From NCBI RefSeq assembly GCF_014472415.1, contig NZ_JACSZV010000038.1, positions 1-64,000 on the forward strand: DNA of 64,000 bases, read 5' to 3'. Positions 49,101-55,637 of the stretch are shown one piece after another. The DNA comes from Pseudomonas sp. N40(2020) (GTDB lineage Bacteria > Pseudomonadota > Gammaproteobacteria > Pseudomonadales > Pseudomonadaceae). Numbering within the stretch: the stretch's first letter is position 1; each line of letters opens with the position of its first letter. The notes below the pieces were generated by a model. The model worked only from the letters and a program-made list of their open reading frames with translations, was not told the origin of the DNA and made no database searches. The position numbers and the translations under genes are program-made.

Positions 49101-52100
49101 GGCCATCAAGAACATCAGCTTCACCAACAGCAGTGAAGACCCGAGCACTGTGCCGCGGATCATCACCGTGACCGTGACTGACGGTGGTAACTACTCCAAC
49201 ACCGCGACCACCACGGTCAACGTGGTGGCAGTCAACGACGCGCCAGTCGCAGCGCCAGTCAACGTCACCGGCACCGAAGACACCCCGCTGATCCTCGGCT
49301 GGTCGACCTTTGGTGTGACCGACGTCGACAGCCCGGCGAGCAGCCTCGGGGTGAAAATCACCCAGCTGCCGGGCGAAGGCAAACTGCAGTACCTGGACGG
49401 TTCGACCTGGAAAGACGTCGCCAACAACCAGACCTTCAGCAAGGCTGACATCGACGCCGGCAAACTGCGCTTCATGCCGGATGCCAACGAGTCGGGCGTG
49501 AACGGTTACGGCGGCACCGGCCTGGGCAACAACCAGGCTGACTACGCGCAGATCAAGTTCCAGCCAACCGACGGCCAACTGCTGGGCAACACCGGCACCG
49601 TGAAGATCGACATCACGCCAGTGGCGGATGCCCCGACCGTGAGCGTGGCCGACAACAGCGTGAAGTCCACCGGGCTGATCAAGGAAGTCTGGACCGGTCT
49701 GTCGGGTCTGGGCACCAACGGCAACGGCGCGGATTCGACCACGCTGAAAAACGTGATCGACGGCGCCGGCACACCGAACTCCAGCGGCACCGTGAACAAC
49801 GTGCAGTCGGACGGCAGCGTGACCGCCGGTACCGCCTCGAAAACGTCGGGCCTGATCTATCTGGAAGCCGGCAAGACCTACACCTTCAGCGGTGTCGGCG
49901 ATGACAGCTTGCTGGTCACCATCGGCGGCAAGAACGTGGCCTCGATCACGTGGGGCGCGGGCGGCAACCTCAATGGTTCGTTCACTCCGACCACCAGCGG
50001 CTACTACACCCTGGACATCTACCACCACAACCAGAGCGGCCCGGGCAGCTACGACGTCAACCTGTCGATCAACGGCGGCGCAGCAGTCGACCTGAGCAGC
50101 GCCGGCGTGCCGATCTACACCGGCGTGAAGGATCTGGTGAATGCCGGTGTGACTGTCTCCGATCTGCACGGCACTAACGGCGAAGGCTATTACGACGGCT
50201 ACAAGCTCAACACTGGCGCCGAAGGCACCACGGTGAAACTGTCGGCAGTCTCCACCGCGCTGACCGACACCGACGGCTCGGAAACCCTGAGCGTGAAGAT
50301 CAGCGGCGCGCCGGTCGGCTCGGTGCTGAGCGACGGCGCAGGCCACAGCTTCACCGTCACCGCGAGCAATGGCGAAGCCAACGTCACCGGCTGGAACCTC
50401 AGCAGCCTGACCGTGACCCCGCCGACCTACTACAACGGCCAGTTCAATCTGACCGTCACCTCGACTTCCACCGAAGCGGTGGGCGGTTCGGCGAGCAGCA
50501 CAGCGACCATTCCGGTCACCGTGGTGCCGGCGGTCTACAACGCCGTGACCGCGACTTCAGGTGACGACACCGTCACCGGGACTGACGGCAACGACATCGT
50601 CGTGGCTGACATCGGCGGTCTGACCGTGGTGCCTGGCACCAACTACAACATCGCGTTCATGGTCGACAGCTCGGGCAGCATGAGCACTTCGTCGCTCAAC
50701 GCCGCGAAGGACTCGCTGACTTCGGTGTTCAACACCCTCAAGCAAAGCCTGGGCGGCAGCAACTCGGGCACGGTGAACATCTTCCTGGTGGACTTCGATA
50801 CCCAGGTCAAACAGTCGGTGTCGGTGAACCTCAACGACCCCAACGCCCTGACCAAACTCAAGGCAGTGCTGGACTCGATGACGTCCGGCGGTGGCACAAA
50901 CTACGAGGACGTGTTCAAGACCACGGCCAACTTCTTCCAGAGCGCTGAAGCGGTGGCCAACACCGGTGCGAAGAACCTCACGTACTTCATTACCGATGGT
51001 CAGCCGACCTACTACCAGAGCAGCGAGTCGACCAACCCGTACCTGTACGGCAACAAAACCCTCGACAGCCTGATCACCACCAGCAACTACAAGTTGGGCA
51101 CAGCCGTCAGCCTGTATCCAGACAGCACGCACCAGATCGATATCAGTGCGACGGGGTCCGTGACGGTCTGGAGCAAATCGGGCAACAACTGGTCGTACCA
51201 GACCTTCGGCACGCTACACGCTCAGGGCGACGGCACCTATGAGTTCTCCAACCTCTCGGGTACCGGCAGCAGCACCACAACGGCCACCACCGACAACTCG
51301 ACGAGCAGCTTCGCATTGCTCAGCGGTCTGTCGAACGTTGAAGCCATCGGCCTCAACAGCGGCGTCAGCCTCAACGACCTGAAACCGTACGATTCGGACA
51401 AGACGCCGCAGACCAACATCGATCCGAAGGATCTGGCCAACTCGATCATCGGCCACACCGAAGCGACGATGCCGGGCAACGACACCGTCAGCGGTGGCAA
51501 CGGCAACGACATCCTGTTCGGCGATCTGGTGAGCTTCAACGGCATTGCCGGTGAGGGTTATCAGGCGATGCAGGCGTTCGTGGCCAAGGAAACCGGCGTC
51601 GACGTCAGCAAAGTCACCACCAGCAACGTGCACCAGTACGTCACCGAGCACTATCAGGCGTTCGATGTGTCCGGTGCGCATGACGGCAACGACACCCTGC
51701 TGGGCGGCGCGGGCAATGACATCCTGTTCGGCTCGGGCGGCAACGACCTGCTCGACGGCGGCAAAGGCAATGACATCCTGCTCGGCGGCACCGGCAACGA
51801 CACATTGATCGGCGGCCAGGGCAACGACATCCTGATCGGTGGTTCGGGTGGTGACACCTTTGTCTGGAAATCGGGCGACACCGGCACTGATGTGATCAAG
51901 GACTTCAAGGCTGCCGAAGGTGACCGTATCGACCTGCGTGATCTGTTGCAGGGCGAAACCGGCAGCACCATCGACAACTTCCTGAAGATCACCACGGTCG
52001 ATGGCGTGTCGTCGCTGCAAGTCAGCTCGGGCGGCAAGTTCAACTCGGCCGACGCCGCTGCTGCAACACCGGACGTGACGATCAAACTGGAAGGCAACAA

Positions 52101-52176
52101 CTGGTCGAGCGCCAACATTCACAACCTGATTGCCGGCAGCGACCCGACCATCAAGGTCGACCACAACAACAGCTGA
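37141..52176 (+). CDS. lapA: LapA, giant repeat-containing biofilm adhesin (RTX type)
   Basis: A 5011-residue cell-surface adhesin. Residues 1 to about 150 form the N-terminal retention module, which ends with the LapG cleavage site TAAG at 107-110 (cut expected between Ala108 and Ala109); a second TAAG lies at 112-115. Residues about 179-3772 are about 100-residue Ig-like repeats. A Calx-beta-like domain follows (TSVTEGQTASYTVSLNHP), then cadherin/VCBS-like segments, a PA14-like domain (about 4180-4320), and a VWA domain with the metal site DSSGS at 4509-4513. Calcium-binding RTX nonapeptides (about 4779-4910) and an uncleaved type I secretion signal close the protein. It anchors cells to surfaces while the retention module is held in LapE. 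Confidence 0.95.
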   Translation: MSSVVAIVKSIVGQVFVVSPEGVRRVLVEGDRLFVGDQIDTGLSGAVSLELADGRTLDLGRETQWSANAPDSSTDLAEATAQAAPSVEELQQAIAAGVDPTTALEATAAGATAAGTGGAAGGGHSFVMLDATAGRVDPTIGFPTAGINAAGQIAQDITGGQTTDTTTNALRESTLSLSATPTITEAGGVLVYTATLTQAPLTDLTITLSNGAVIVIPAGSTTGTVNVPLAPNDTVYNDPTQIDVTVTGTTGGNGITVTPPTTPATTQVTDTLDTTTVTLTAGPSVTEGGQITYTATLTNPAQTPVTVTLSNGSTITIGAGQTTGTVNVPTPANDVYNNGSTVTTTITGATGGNFENLVPNPTPAVTTITDSIDNTGLTLTATGSVVEGGQITYTATLTNPAQTPVTVTLSNGSTITIGAGQTTGTVNVPTAPNDVYNNGGTVSTTITGATGGNFENLVPNTTPATTTVTDSIDTTSVSLTATGTVVEGGQITYTATLSNAAQTPVTITLSNGSTITIEAGKTSGSVNVPTAANDVYNNGSTVSTTITGATGGNFENLVPNPTPATTTITDSVDTTNLSLSATGSVAEGGSIVYTATLTNAAQTPVTVTLSNGSVITIEAGKTTGTVTVPAPADDVYKDAGKVEVTIKDATGGNFENLVPSTIPAVTEVTDTIDTSTVKLSADTSVAEGGTVTYTATVGAPVTGSPVVVTLANGQSITIEVGKTTGTVTFTAPNDALTGNAPLSNSITGVSGGNYEDLVADKTPVSTTVTDTVDTTNLSLSATGSVAEGGSIVYTATLTNAAGSPVTVTLSNGSVITIEAGKTTGTVTVPAPADDVYKDAGKVEVTIDKATGGNFENLVPSTTPAVTEVTDTIDTSTVKLTADTSVAEGGTVTYTATVGAPVTGSPVVVTLANGQNIIIEVGKTTGTVTFTAPNDALVGQAPVTNAITNVTGGNYENLVADKTPVSTTVTDTTDTTNLSLSATGSVAEGGQITYTATLTNAAGSPVTVTLSNGSVITIEAGKTTGTVTVPAPADDVYKDAGKVEVTIKDATGGNFENLVPSTVPAVTDVTDTIDTSTVKLSATETAAEGGTVTYTATVGAPVTGSPVTVTLANGQNITIEVGKTTGTVTTTAPNDALTGQAPLTNSITNVSGGNYENLVADKTPVSTNVTDTVDTTNLSLSATGSVAEGGSIVYTATLTNAAGSPVTVTLSNGSVITIEAGKTTGTVTVPAPADDVYKDAGKVEVTIKDATGGNFENLVPSTVPAVTDVTDTIDTSTVKLSATETAAEGGTVTYTATVGAPVTGSPVVVTLANGQNITIEVGKTSGTVTTTAPNDVLAGHAPLTNSITNVSGGNYENLVADKTPVSTTVTDTVDTTTVSLTATGNVNEGGQIVYTATLTNPAGTPVTVTLSNGSTITIEAGKTTGTVTVPAPADDVYKDAGKVEVTIKETTGGNFENLVANPTPAVTNVADTVNTTHLTLSAESYVLEGTSITYTATLTNAAQTPVTVNLSNGQTITIEAGKISGSVTIAAPSDDVYKDVSKLTVTMTDATGGNFEKLDVSKTPVSTTVNDTVDKTTLTLSASDTVSEGGQITYTATLSNPAGTAMTVTLANGAVINIAAGATSGSVNFAAPANTPYIDGGKVQTAIASHSGGNFEQVDANRSAVVTTVTDTVDTTNISLSATGSVAEGGSIIYTATLTNAAGTAMTVTLSNGAVINIAKGATTGTATVAAPADDVYKDAGKVDASITKTTGGNFENLVVDKTPAVTNVTDTIDNSTVSLTATAGTVEGGVVVYTASVTAPVTGSPVVVTLSNGQTITIPVGASSGSVNFTAPNDALAGGNTLSVKIDNASGGNYENLVADKTPAVTSVTDTVDTTNLSLSATGSVAEGGSIVYTATLTNPAGTPVTVTLSNGSVITIEAGKTTGTVTVPAPADDVYKDAGKVEVTIKEATGGNFENLVPSTTPAVTNVTDTIDTSTVKLTATESAAEGGTVTYTATVGAPVTGSPVVVTLANGQNITIEVGKTTGTVTFTAPNDALTGNAPLTNAITGVTGGNYENLVADKTPVSTTVTDTTDTTNLSLSATGSVNEGGQITYTATLTNAAGTPVTVTLSNGAVITIEAGKTTGTVTVAAPADDVYKDAGKVEATISTATGGNFENLVPSTVPAVTTVNDTIDTSTVSLTATTNVAEGETVVYTATVTAPVTGSPVVVTLSNGQTITIAVGETSGTVNFVAPNSPLAGGSSLSVTIDGATGGNYEKLAVDGKSADTTVSDTTDTTNLNLTATDSVAEGGSIVYTATLTNPAGTPVTVTLSNGAVITIEAGKTTGTVTVPAPTDDVYKDAGKVEATISTATGGNFENLVPSTVPAVTNVTDTIDTTTVKLTATESAAEGGSVTYTATVGAPVTGSPVTVTLANGQNITIEVGKTTGTVTYTAPNDALTGQAPLSNSITGVTGGNYENLVADKTPVSTTVTDTVDTTNLSLSATGSVAEGGSIVYTATLTNAAGSPVTVTLSNGSVITIEAGKTTGTVTVPAPADDVYKDAGTVQATITNATGGNFENLVPSTVPAVTNVTDTIDTSTVKLTADTSVAEGGTVTYTATVGAPVTGSPVTVTLANGQNITIEVGKTTGTVTTTAPNDALTGQAPLTNSITGVTGGNYENLVADKTPISTTVTDTVETTNLSLSATGTVAEGGSIVYTATLTNAAGSPVTVTLSNGAVITIEAGKTTGTVTVPAPADDVYKDAGKVEATISTATGGNFENLVPSTVPAVTNVTDTIDTTTVKLTATESTAEGGNVTYTAAVGAPVTGSPVVVTLANGQTITIGVGQTTGTATTTSSNDALTGHAPLTNSITDVTGGNFENLVADKTPVSTNVTDTVDTTNLSLSATGTVAEGGSIVYTATLTNAAGSPVTVTLSNGAVITIDAGKTTGTVTVPAPSDDVYKDAGTVQATISNATGGNFENLVPSTTPAVTSVTDTIDTTTVKLTATATAAEGGNVVYTATVGAPVTGSPVVVTLANGQTITIGVGQTTGTATTTAPNDALTGHAPLTNAITNVTGGNYENLVADKTPVSTTVTDTVDTTNLSLSATNSVAEGGQITYTATLTNAAGSPVTVTLSNGSVITIEAGKTTGTVTVPAPTDDVYKDAGTVQATITTATGGNFENLVPSTTPAVTSVTDTIDTTTVKLTATATAAEGGNVVYTATVGAPVTGSPVVVTLANGQNITIEVGKTTGTITTTAPNDALTGHTPLTNSITNVTGGNYENLVADKTPVSTTVTDTVDTTNLSLSATGSVAEGGSIVYTATLTNAAGSPVTVTLSNGAVITIDAGKTTGTVTVPAPADDVYKDAGKVEATISTATGGNFENLVPSTVPAVTNVSDTIDTTTVKLSATGTAAEGGNVVYTATVGAPVTGSPVVVTLANGQQITIDIGKTTGTVTTTAPNDVLTGHTPLTNSITNVSGGNYENLVADKTPVSTTVTDTVDTTNLSLSATGSVAEGGSIVYTATLTNAAGSPVTVTLSNGAVITIDAGKTTGTVTVPAPTDDVYKDAGTVQATISTATGGNFENLVPSTTPAVTSVTDTIDTTTVRLTATGTTAEGGTVTYTATVGAPVTGSPVTVTLANGQNITIEVGKTTGTVTTTAPNDALTGHAPLTNSITNVTGGNYENLVADKTPVSTTVTDTVDTTNLTLSATGTVAEGGQITYTATLTNAAGSPVTVTLSNGSVITIEAGKTTGTVTVPAPADDVYKDAGTVQASITGTSGGGFENLVTSNTPAVTSVTDTVDTTTVSITGSTSVTEGQTASYTVSLNHPAQTEVTLKIVYSGTAADGSDFTGVYTVKIPAGASSAQFNVATINDKITEGTENFVVKIDSATGGNFENLAVSGTNGSVSTSIIDNDAPPVIDLDANNSSGATGADYKVTFTENTPGAGVSIADTDIRITDPDSTMLTGATVVLTNRQDGDALNLGNSVNGITINANSTNGTVTLTLSGNATLADYMQAIKNISFTNSSEDPSTVPRIITVTVTDGGNYSNTATTTVNVVAVNDAPVAAPVNVTGTEDTPLILGWSTFGVTDVDSPASSLGVKITQLPGEGKLQYLDGSTWKDVANNQTFSKADIDAGKLRFMPDANESGVNGYGGTGLGNNQADYAQIKFQPTDGQLLGNTGTVKIDITPVADAPTVSVADNSVKSTGLIKEVWTGLSGLGTNGNGADSTTLKNVIDGAGTPNSSGTVNNVQSDGSVTAGTASKTSGLIYLEAGKTYTFSGVGDDSLLVTIGGKNVASITWGAGGNLNGSFTPTTSGYYTLDIYHHNQSGPGSYDVNLSINGGAAVDLSSAGVPIYTGVKDLVNAGVTVSDLHGTNGEGYYDGYKLNTGAEGTTVKLSAVSTALTDTDGSETLSVKISGAPVGSVLSDGAGHSFTVTASNGEANVTGWNLSSLTVTPPTYYNGQFNLTVTSTSTEAVGGSASSTATIPVTVVPAVYNAVTATSGDDTVTGTDGNDIVVADIGGLTVVPGTNYNIAFMVDSSGSMSTSSLNAAKDSLTSVFNTLKQSLGGSNSGTVNIFLVDFDTQVKQSVSVNLNDPNALTKLKAVLDSMTSGGGTNYEDVFKTTANFFQSAEAVANTGAKNLTYFITDGQPTYYQSSESTNPYLYGNKTLDSLITTSNYKLGTAVSLYPDSTHQIDISATGSVTVWSKSGNNWSYQTFGTLHAQGDGTYEFSNLSGTGSSTTTATTDNSTSSFALLSGLSNVEAIGLNSGVSLNDLKPYDSDKTPQTNIDPKDLANSIIGHTEATMPGNDTVSGGNGNDILFGDLVSFNGIAGEGYQAMQAFVAKETGVDVSKVTTSNVHQYVTEHYQAFDVSGAHDGNDTLLGGAGNDILFGSGGNDLLDGGKGNDILLGGTGNDTLIGGQGNDILIGGSGGDTFVWKSGDTGTDVIKDFKAAEGDRIDLRDLLQGETGSTIDNFLKITTVDGVSSLQVSSGGKFNSADAAAATPDVTIKLEGNNWSSANIHNLIAGSDPTIKVDHNNS
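37675..48456 (+). repeat. Tandem array of 36 lapA repeat units, 35 of them exactly 300 bp
   Basis: Counting from the conserved codon before the (S/T)V.EGG motif, units begin at 37675, 37981, and then every 300 bp to 48181 without any length change. The first unit is 306 bp. There are two unit types. Type A contains ATLTNAAGSPVTVTLSNG; type B contains ATVGAPVTGSPVVVTLANGQ, one residue longer there and one shorter later. I count 21 A and 14 B units, arranged mainly as alternating AB pairs from 38881 on, broken by three A-like units in a row at 41281-41881. Confidence 0.92.
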
Positions 52177-52186
52177 TCCGTGAACA

Positions 52187-52211
52187 ACGGCCGCCCTTAT
52201 GGGGCGGCCGT
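52187..52211 (+). terminator. Terminator-like hairpin after lapA
   Basis: ACGGCCGCCC-TTATG-GGGCGGCCGT forms a perfect 10-bp GC-rich stem 10 bp after the lapA stop codon. The T-run that follows is poor (CACGTTTG), so termination may be incomplete. Confidence 0.6.
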
Positions 52212-52322
52212 CACGTTTGCGCCCGGCGAAGCGGTGACGATTTCATCGCCGCACCGCATACTTGCGCGCAGTTGGCTATGCTGCTGACAGCATGACGCTG
52301 GTTCATTTCCGAGGGATGCTCA

Positions 52323-52661
52323 ATGTTTTACGTGCAACGCGATGCGCAAGGCCAGTTGATTCGCGTGGAAGCCGCAGCGTACGCCGAGGCCACGGAAACG
52401 CTGCCGGCCGATCACCATGAAATCCAGGCGTGGTACGCCAACGAAGCCGTGGAAAACAGCCTCAAACAGCTCAAGCAGAGCGACTTTGAAATGATTCGGG
52501 TACTCGACGACCTGATTCAGGTGCTGACCCAGAAAGGCGTGATCCGCGTCACCGACCTGCCACCAGCGGCGCAGGCCAAATTGATGGATCGGACCCAGGC
52601 GCGGGAAGCGTTGGGTGGGTTGAGCCAGCTCATTGATGAAGATGAAAGCGGCTTGATCTGA
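52323..52661 (+). CDS. Small conserved Pseudomonas protein ('tryptophan synthase beta-like')
   Basis: A 112-residue soluble, acidic, probably helical protein: MFYVQRDAQGQLIRVEAAAY at the start, then NSLKQLKQSDFEMIRVLDDL and a C-terminal LIDEDESGLI. I recall database entries of this kind labelled 'tryptophan synthase subunit beta-like', but nothing here resembles the PLP-dependent enzyme, so that name should not be taken as a function. A ribosome-binding site (GAGGG) lies 9 bases before the ATG. It lies between lapA and lapD; a role in adhesin control is only a positional guess. Confidence 0.75.
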   Translation: MFYVQRDAQGQLIRVEAAAYAEATETLPADHHEIQAWYANEAVENSLKQLKQSDFEMIRVLDDLIQVLTQKGVIRVTDLPPAAQAKLMDRTQAREALGGLSQLIDEDESGLI

Positions 52662-52691
52662 CCCGGGACCTTGGGTGACTGGACTGACCCT

Positions 52692-52758
52692 TTCGCGAGC
52701 AGGCTCGCTCCCACATTGGAATGCATTTCAAATGTGGGAGCGAGCCTGCTCGCGAAGG
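52692..52758. repeat. REPIN 7
   Basis: Inverted REP arms (TTCGCGAGCAGGCTCGCTCC and complement), almost the same as REPIN 5 including the spacer GCATTTCAAA. It lies between the small conserved gene and the end of lapD, where convergent transcripts meet. Confidence 0.9.
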
Positions 52759-52788
52759 CGGCATCACTGACACCACCGCACTAAAAGA

Positions 52789-54735
52789 TTACTTCCAGGG
52801 CTTGGGCTCACCGAACAACTGTCCCTGAACCCCATACAGGCCCATCTCGCGAATCACCGACAACTCCCCTTCCGTTTCGACCCGTTCGGCAATCAACGGC
52901 AGATCAATGCTGTGCGCCGCACGCTGGATCGCTTCGATGAACAGACGCTTGTCGCTCTCCTGATCAATCGCACGAATGTAGCTGCCATCGATCTTCAAGT
53001 ACGCCAGCCCCAGCCGCGCCAGGTTGCCGATCATGCTGAAGCGCCCGCCGAAGCGCTGCAGGCTCAGCGAGAAACCAAGTTCACGCAGACGCCGGGTCAA
53101 CTGCTCCAGCACCGCTTGTTCCGGCAATTGCTCTTCGCCGATTTCCAGGGTCAGGCGTTCGCCGAGATTGGAATGCGCACGCAGGATCTCGAACACTTTG
53201 TTCAGTGCCTGCGGATCGGCCAGGGTTGCCGAGGACAGGTTCAGCGCCAGCGAATCTTCATGCTCTTTCATCTGCTCCAGCACGCGTTCGAGCATCAAGC
53301 GATCCAGTCGCGCGGTCCAGCCAAAGCGTTCCAGCCACGGCAGGAAACGCCCGGCGGGAATGGTCTGGCCCTGATCATCGAGCAAGCGCGACAACACCTT
53401 GTAATGCAGCACCAGTTGCGTGTCCTGAGCGGCCACCACCGGCTGGAAATACAGTTCAAAACGCTGCTGACTCAACGCCTGATCGAGCAAGCGATGCCAG
53501 GCGTGGTGATCGTCGCCGACATCCGCCGTGAGGCTTTGATCAATGCACGCCCAATTCTGCTCGCCCTGCCCTTCAGCTTGCGCCAGCGCCTGATCGCCGA
53601 GCGTCAGCACCGCTTGCGGCGAGTCGCCGTGAACGAATGGCGCCAGGCCGATAGAGGCCACCGCCGGCACATCTGTCGCGCCCGTGGCGTGCAGACTGCT
53701 CAGGGCACTGTCGAGGTTCTGCGCCAGTTGCAGCGCTTCCTCGCGCACCAGCCCGGGCGCCAGCACGGCGAATTCACCGCCGCGAATACGGGTGACGAGG
53801 TTCTGGGTTTCCGGGTACTTCGCGCACTCGCGGGACAGTTGCTCGCCGACCGCTTTCAGCAGTTCGTCGGTGCGCTGACCGCCAAGCCGCTGGTTGAGCC
53901 CGGCCAGATCCTTGACCCGCAACAGCAGCAGGTAACCGGAACTGGCCTGCTCCGGATTGCTCACCCGATTGTTCAGCTGCATTTCGAAATAGCGCCGGTT
54001 GGCCAAACCGGTGAGGTTGTCCTGATAGGATTCGGCGCGCAGTTTTTCACTGCGCTCGGCCTGCTCCTGAAACAGCGCCTTGAGCTTCTCGACCATCTGA
54101 TTCATGGCCAGCACCACACGCCGCAACTCCGGCGTGCGCGGCAGCTCCGGCAGGCTGAGGAATTCGCGACGGGCGATGGCGTGGGACTGCTTGACCATGT
54201 AATCCAGCGGCTTCAACTGCCGGCGCAGCAGCAACGCACCGAGTACGGCACTCAGCGCGCCGCAGATCAGCAACCAGCCAAGGCTGCCCAGCGCGCTCTG
54301 CCACAGCTTGGCCACGGCAAACATCGGATGGCTGACCACCTCGACCCGCGCCGCCTGTTCCCAGCCACGGCTGACCAGCGCATCGCCACCAGCCGGTTCC
54401 AGACCGATCAGGTTGACGAACCAGTCCGGCACATTAGTGACCGCCGGAATGCCATTGCGCTCGACGATGGTCTGGTCGGTCTTCAGATCGACCACGCGGA
54501 TGCTCGCGTAATAACCACTGTCAAAAATCGAACTGACCAGCAGCTCGACCATCGCCGGGTCGTCGATATTCGGCGTCAGCGACAACGCCAGCGCCGTGGC
54601 AGCGTCCTGGGCGTGGGAGCGCAACTGATTGACGTACTGGGTGCGCGAGCTCTCCAGACTGACCATGAAGCTGCCGGTGAAGGCGACCACCAGGAACAGA
54701 CAGATAGCGATCAACAGCTGTTTGAACAAAGACAT
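52789..54735 (-). CDS. lapD: LapD, c-di-GMP receptor controlling LapG (HAMP-GGDEF-EAL)
   Basis: A 648-residue inner-membrane protein: helix 1 at the N-terminus, a periplasmic output domain (about 25-150) containing the LapG-binding region, helix 2 (WLLICGALSAVLGALLL), HAMP, then degenerate GGDEF (RGGEF near residue 315) and EAL domains (KVLSR in place of EALxR). Loss of both catalytic motifs fits a receptor rather than an enzyme. When c-di-GMP binds the EAL domain, the periplasmic part sequesters LapG, keeping LapA on the surface. It lies 14 bp after lapG. Confidence 0.95.
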   Translation of the reverse strand: MSLFKQLLIAICLFLVVAFTGSFMVSLESSRTQYVNQLRSHAQDAATALALSLTPNIDDPAMVELLVSSIFDSGYYASIRVVDLKTDQTIVERNGIPAVTNVPDWFVNLIGLEPAGGDALVSRGWEQAARVEVVSHPMFAVAKLWQSALGSLGWLLICGALSAVLGALLLRRQLKPLDYMVKQSHAIARREFLSLPELPRTPELRRVVLAMNQMVEKLKALFQEQAERSEKLRAESYQDNLTGLANRRYFEMQLNNRVSNPEQASSGYLLLLRVKDLAGLNQRLGGQRTDELLKAVGEQLSRECAKYPETQNLVTRIRGGEFAVLAPGLVREEALQLAQNLDSALSSLHATGATDVPAVASIGLAPFVHGDSPQAVLTLGDQALAQAEGQGEQNWACIDQSLTADVGDDHHAWHRLLDQALSQQRFELYFQPVVAAQDTQLVLHYKVLSRLLDDQGQTIPAGRFLPWLERFGWTARLDRLMLERVLEQMKEHEDSLALNLSSATLADPQALNKVFEILRAHSNLGERLTLEIGEEQLPEQAVLEQLTRRLRELGFSLSLQRFGGRFSMIGNLARLGLAYLKIDGSYIRAIDQESDKRLFIEAIQRAAHSIDLPLIAERVETEGELSVIREMGLYGVQGQLFGEPKPWK

Positions 54736-54749
54736 CTGAGCGCGTGCTC

Positions 54750-55442
54750 CTAGTTAATCGACTCGACCGGAAAACCTTCGGCCTGCATTTTTTTCAACAC
54801 ATCCTGCCAGCGCGACAGGCGTTTAGTGTCTCCGACCTTTTTGTTGCCTTTGGCACCCGGCAGATACAGACCTTCTGCATTGAAAGAGTAGACCGGCAGC
54901 AAATCGGTTCGCTGGGCCGCCGGCTGGATCGGATCGATCAGACTGTCGAGCACCAATGGCATGGCATCGGGAGTGGCATAGTACGTCAGCACCATGTGCG
55001 CGCGGTTCTGGCGCAGGGCCTTGACGTAGGTGATGCGCAGTTTGTCACTGGATACCCCGAGATGGCGCAGGCTGAAATACTTGGCGATCGCATAGTCTTC
55101 GCAGTCGCCGGCACCTTTCCACAAGGCTTCGATAGGGGTTTCCCAATAGTCGACCTCGTGCCACAGGTCGATATCCTCGACGTAACGCACCTGCTTGTTG
55201 AAAAACAGGTTAACCACTTTGAGCTTTTCCATCTCGCCGACCTGTTTCTGCGTGGCCAGCAGATTTTGCCACGCATCGATTCGCTGCTGCCCGGCGCCCA
55301 GTGGTCCATAAAGTGCTGTAGCTTTGCGACTGATCGCGGAAAAATCCCAATCGGCATGCAGACCGCCCAGCATGACGCCGGCCAGCAACAGTGCGCAGCC
55401 TAGCCAGCGCAGAGTCCGGGGGATCGCGAAACATACCGCCAC
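54750..55442 (-). CDS. lapG: LapG, periplasmic calcium-dependent cysteine protease for LapA
   Basis: The product has 230 residues with an N-terminal hydrophobic signal (LGCALLLAGVMLGGLHA). The transglutaminase-like fold carries the catalytic triad Cys114 (GAGDCEDYAIAK), His149 (QNRAHMVL) and Asp166 (PLVLDSLID). LapG cuts the TAAG site of LapA when c-di-GMP is low, releasing the adhesin and allowing biofilm dispersal. The start is a GTG at 55442 with GGAA upstream. It is encoded just ahead of lapD. Confidence 0.94.
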   Translation of the reverse strand: MAVCFAIPRTLRWLGCALLLAGVMLGGLHADWDFSAISRKATALYGPLGAGQQRIDAWQNLLATQKQVGEMEKLKVVNLFFNKQVRYVEDIDLWHEVDYWETPIEALWKGAGDCEDYAIAKYFSLRHLGVSSDKLRITYVKALRQNRAHMVLTYYATPDAMPLVLDSLIDPIQPAAQRTDLLPVYSFNAEGLYLPGAKGNKKVGDTKRLSRWQDVLKKMQAEGFPVESIN

Positions 55443-55567
55443 AGCAGGTTTCCAGAAGGCAGGAAGGAAAGCGTTTGATGGTGAAGCTTAGCCCGGTAAA
55501 AAACAATGGCACCATGAGATCATCGCGACCGCGCTAAACTGATGAAGGCACTGAACCGTTACACGGT

Positions 55568-55610
55568 TTGACAACCTGTAGAGCAATCACTAGTGTCCTT
55601 TGGATCCAAA
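55568..55610 (+). promoter_or_regulatory. Promoter and operator of the gntR gene
   Basis: TTGACA (55568-55573), a 17-bp spacer and TAGTGT (55591-55596) make a good sigma70 promoter. A perfect 12-bp palindrome, TTTGGATCCAAA (55599-55610), covers the expected transcription start, the usual place for an autorepressor such as a GntR/FadR-type protein. Confidence 0.65.
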
Positions 55611-55637
55611 TCAAGCCGACATACAGGGTGCGTAGTC

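Noticed and set aside
37138..50346. Very long minus-strand open frames opposite lapA (714, 636 and 1570 codons)
   Set aside because: They mirror the 300-bp repeats, have Gly/Arg/Asp-rich composition without any domain, and lack ribosome-binding sites. They follow from high GC and the lapA codon pattern.
52323..52661. Annotation as tryptophan synthase beta subunit
   Set aside because: The protein is 112 residues and has none of the PLP-binding or catalytic segments of TrpB; the label appears to be an inherited misannotation.
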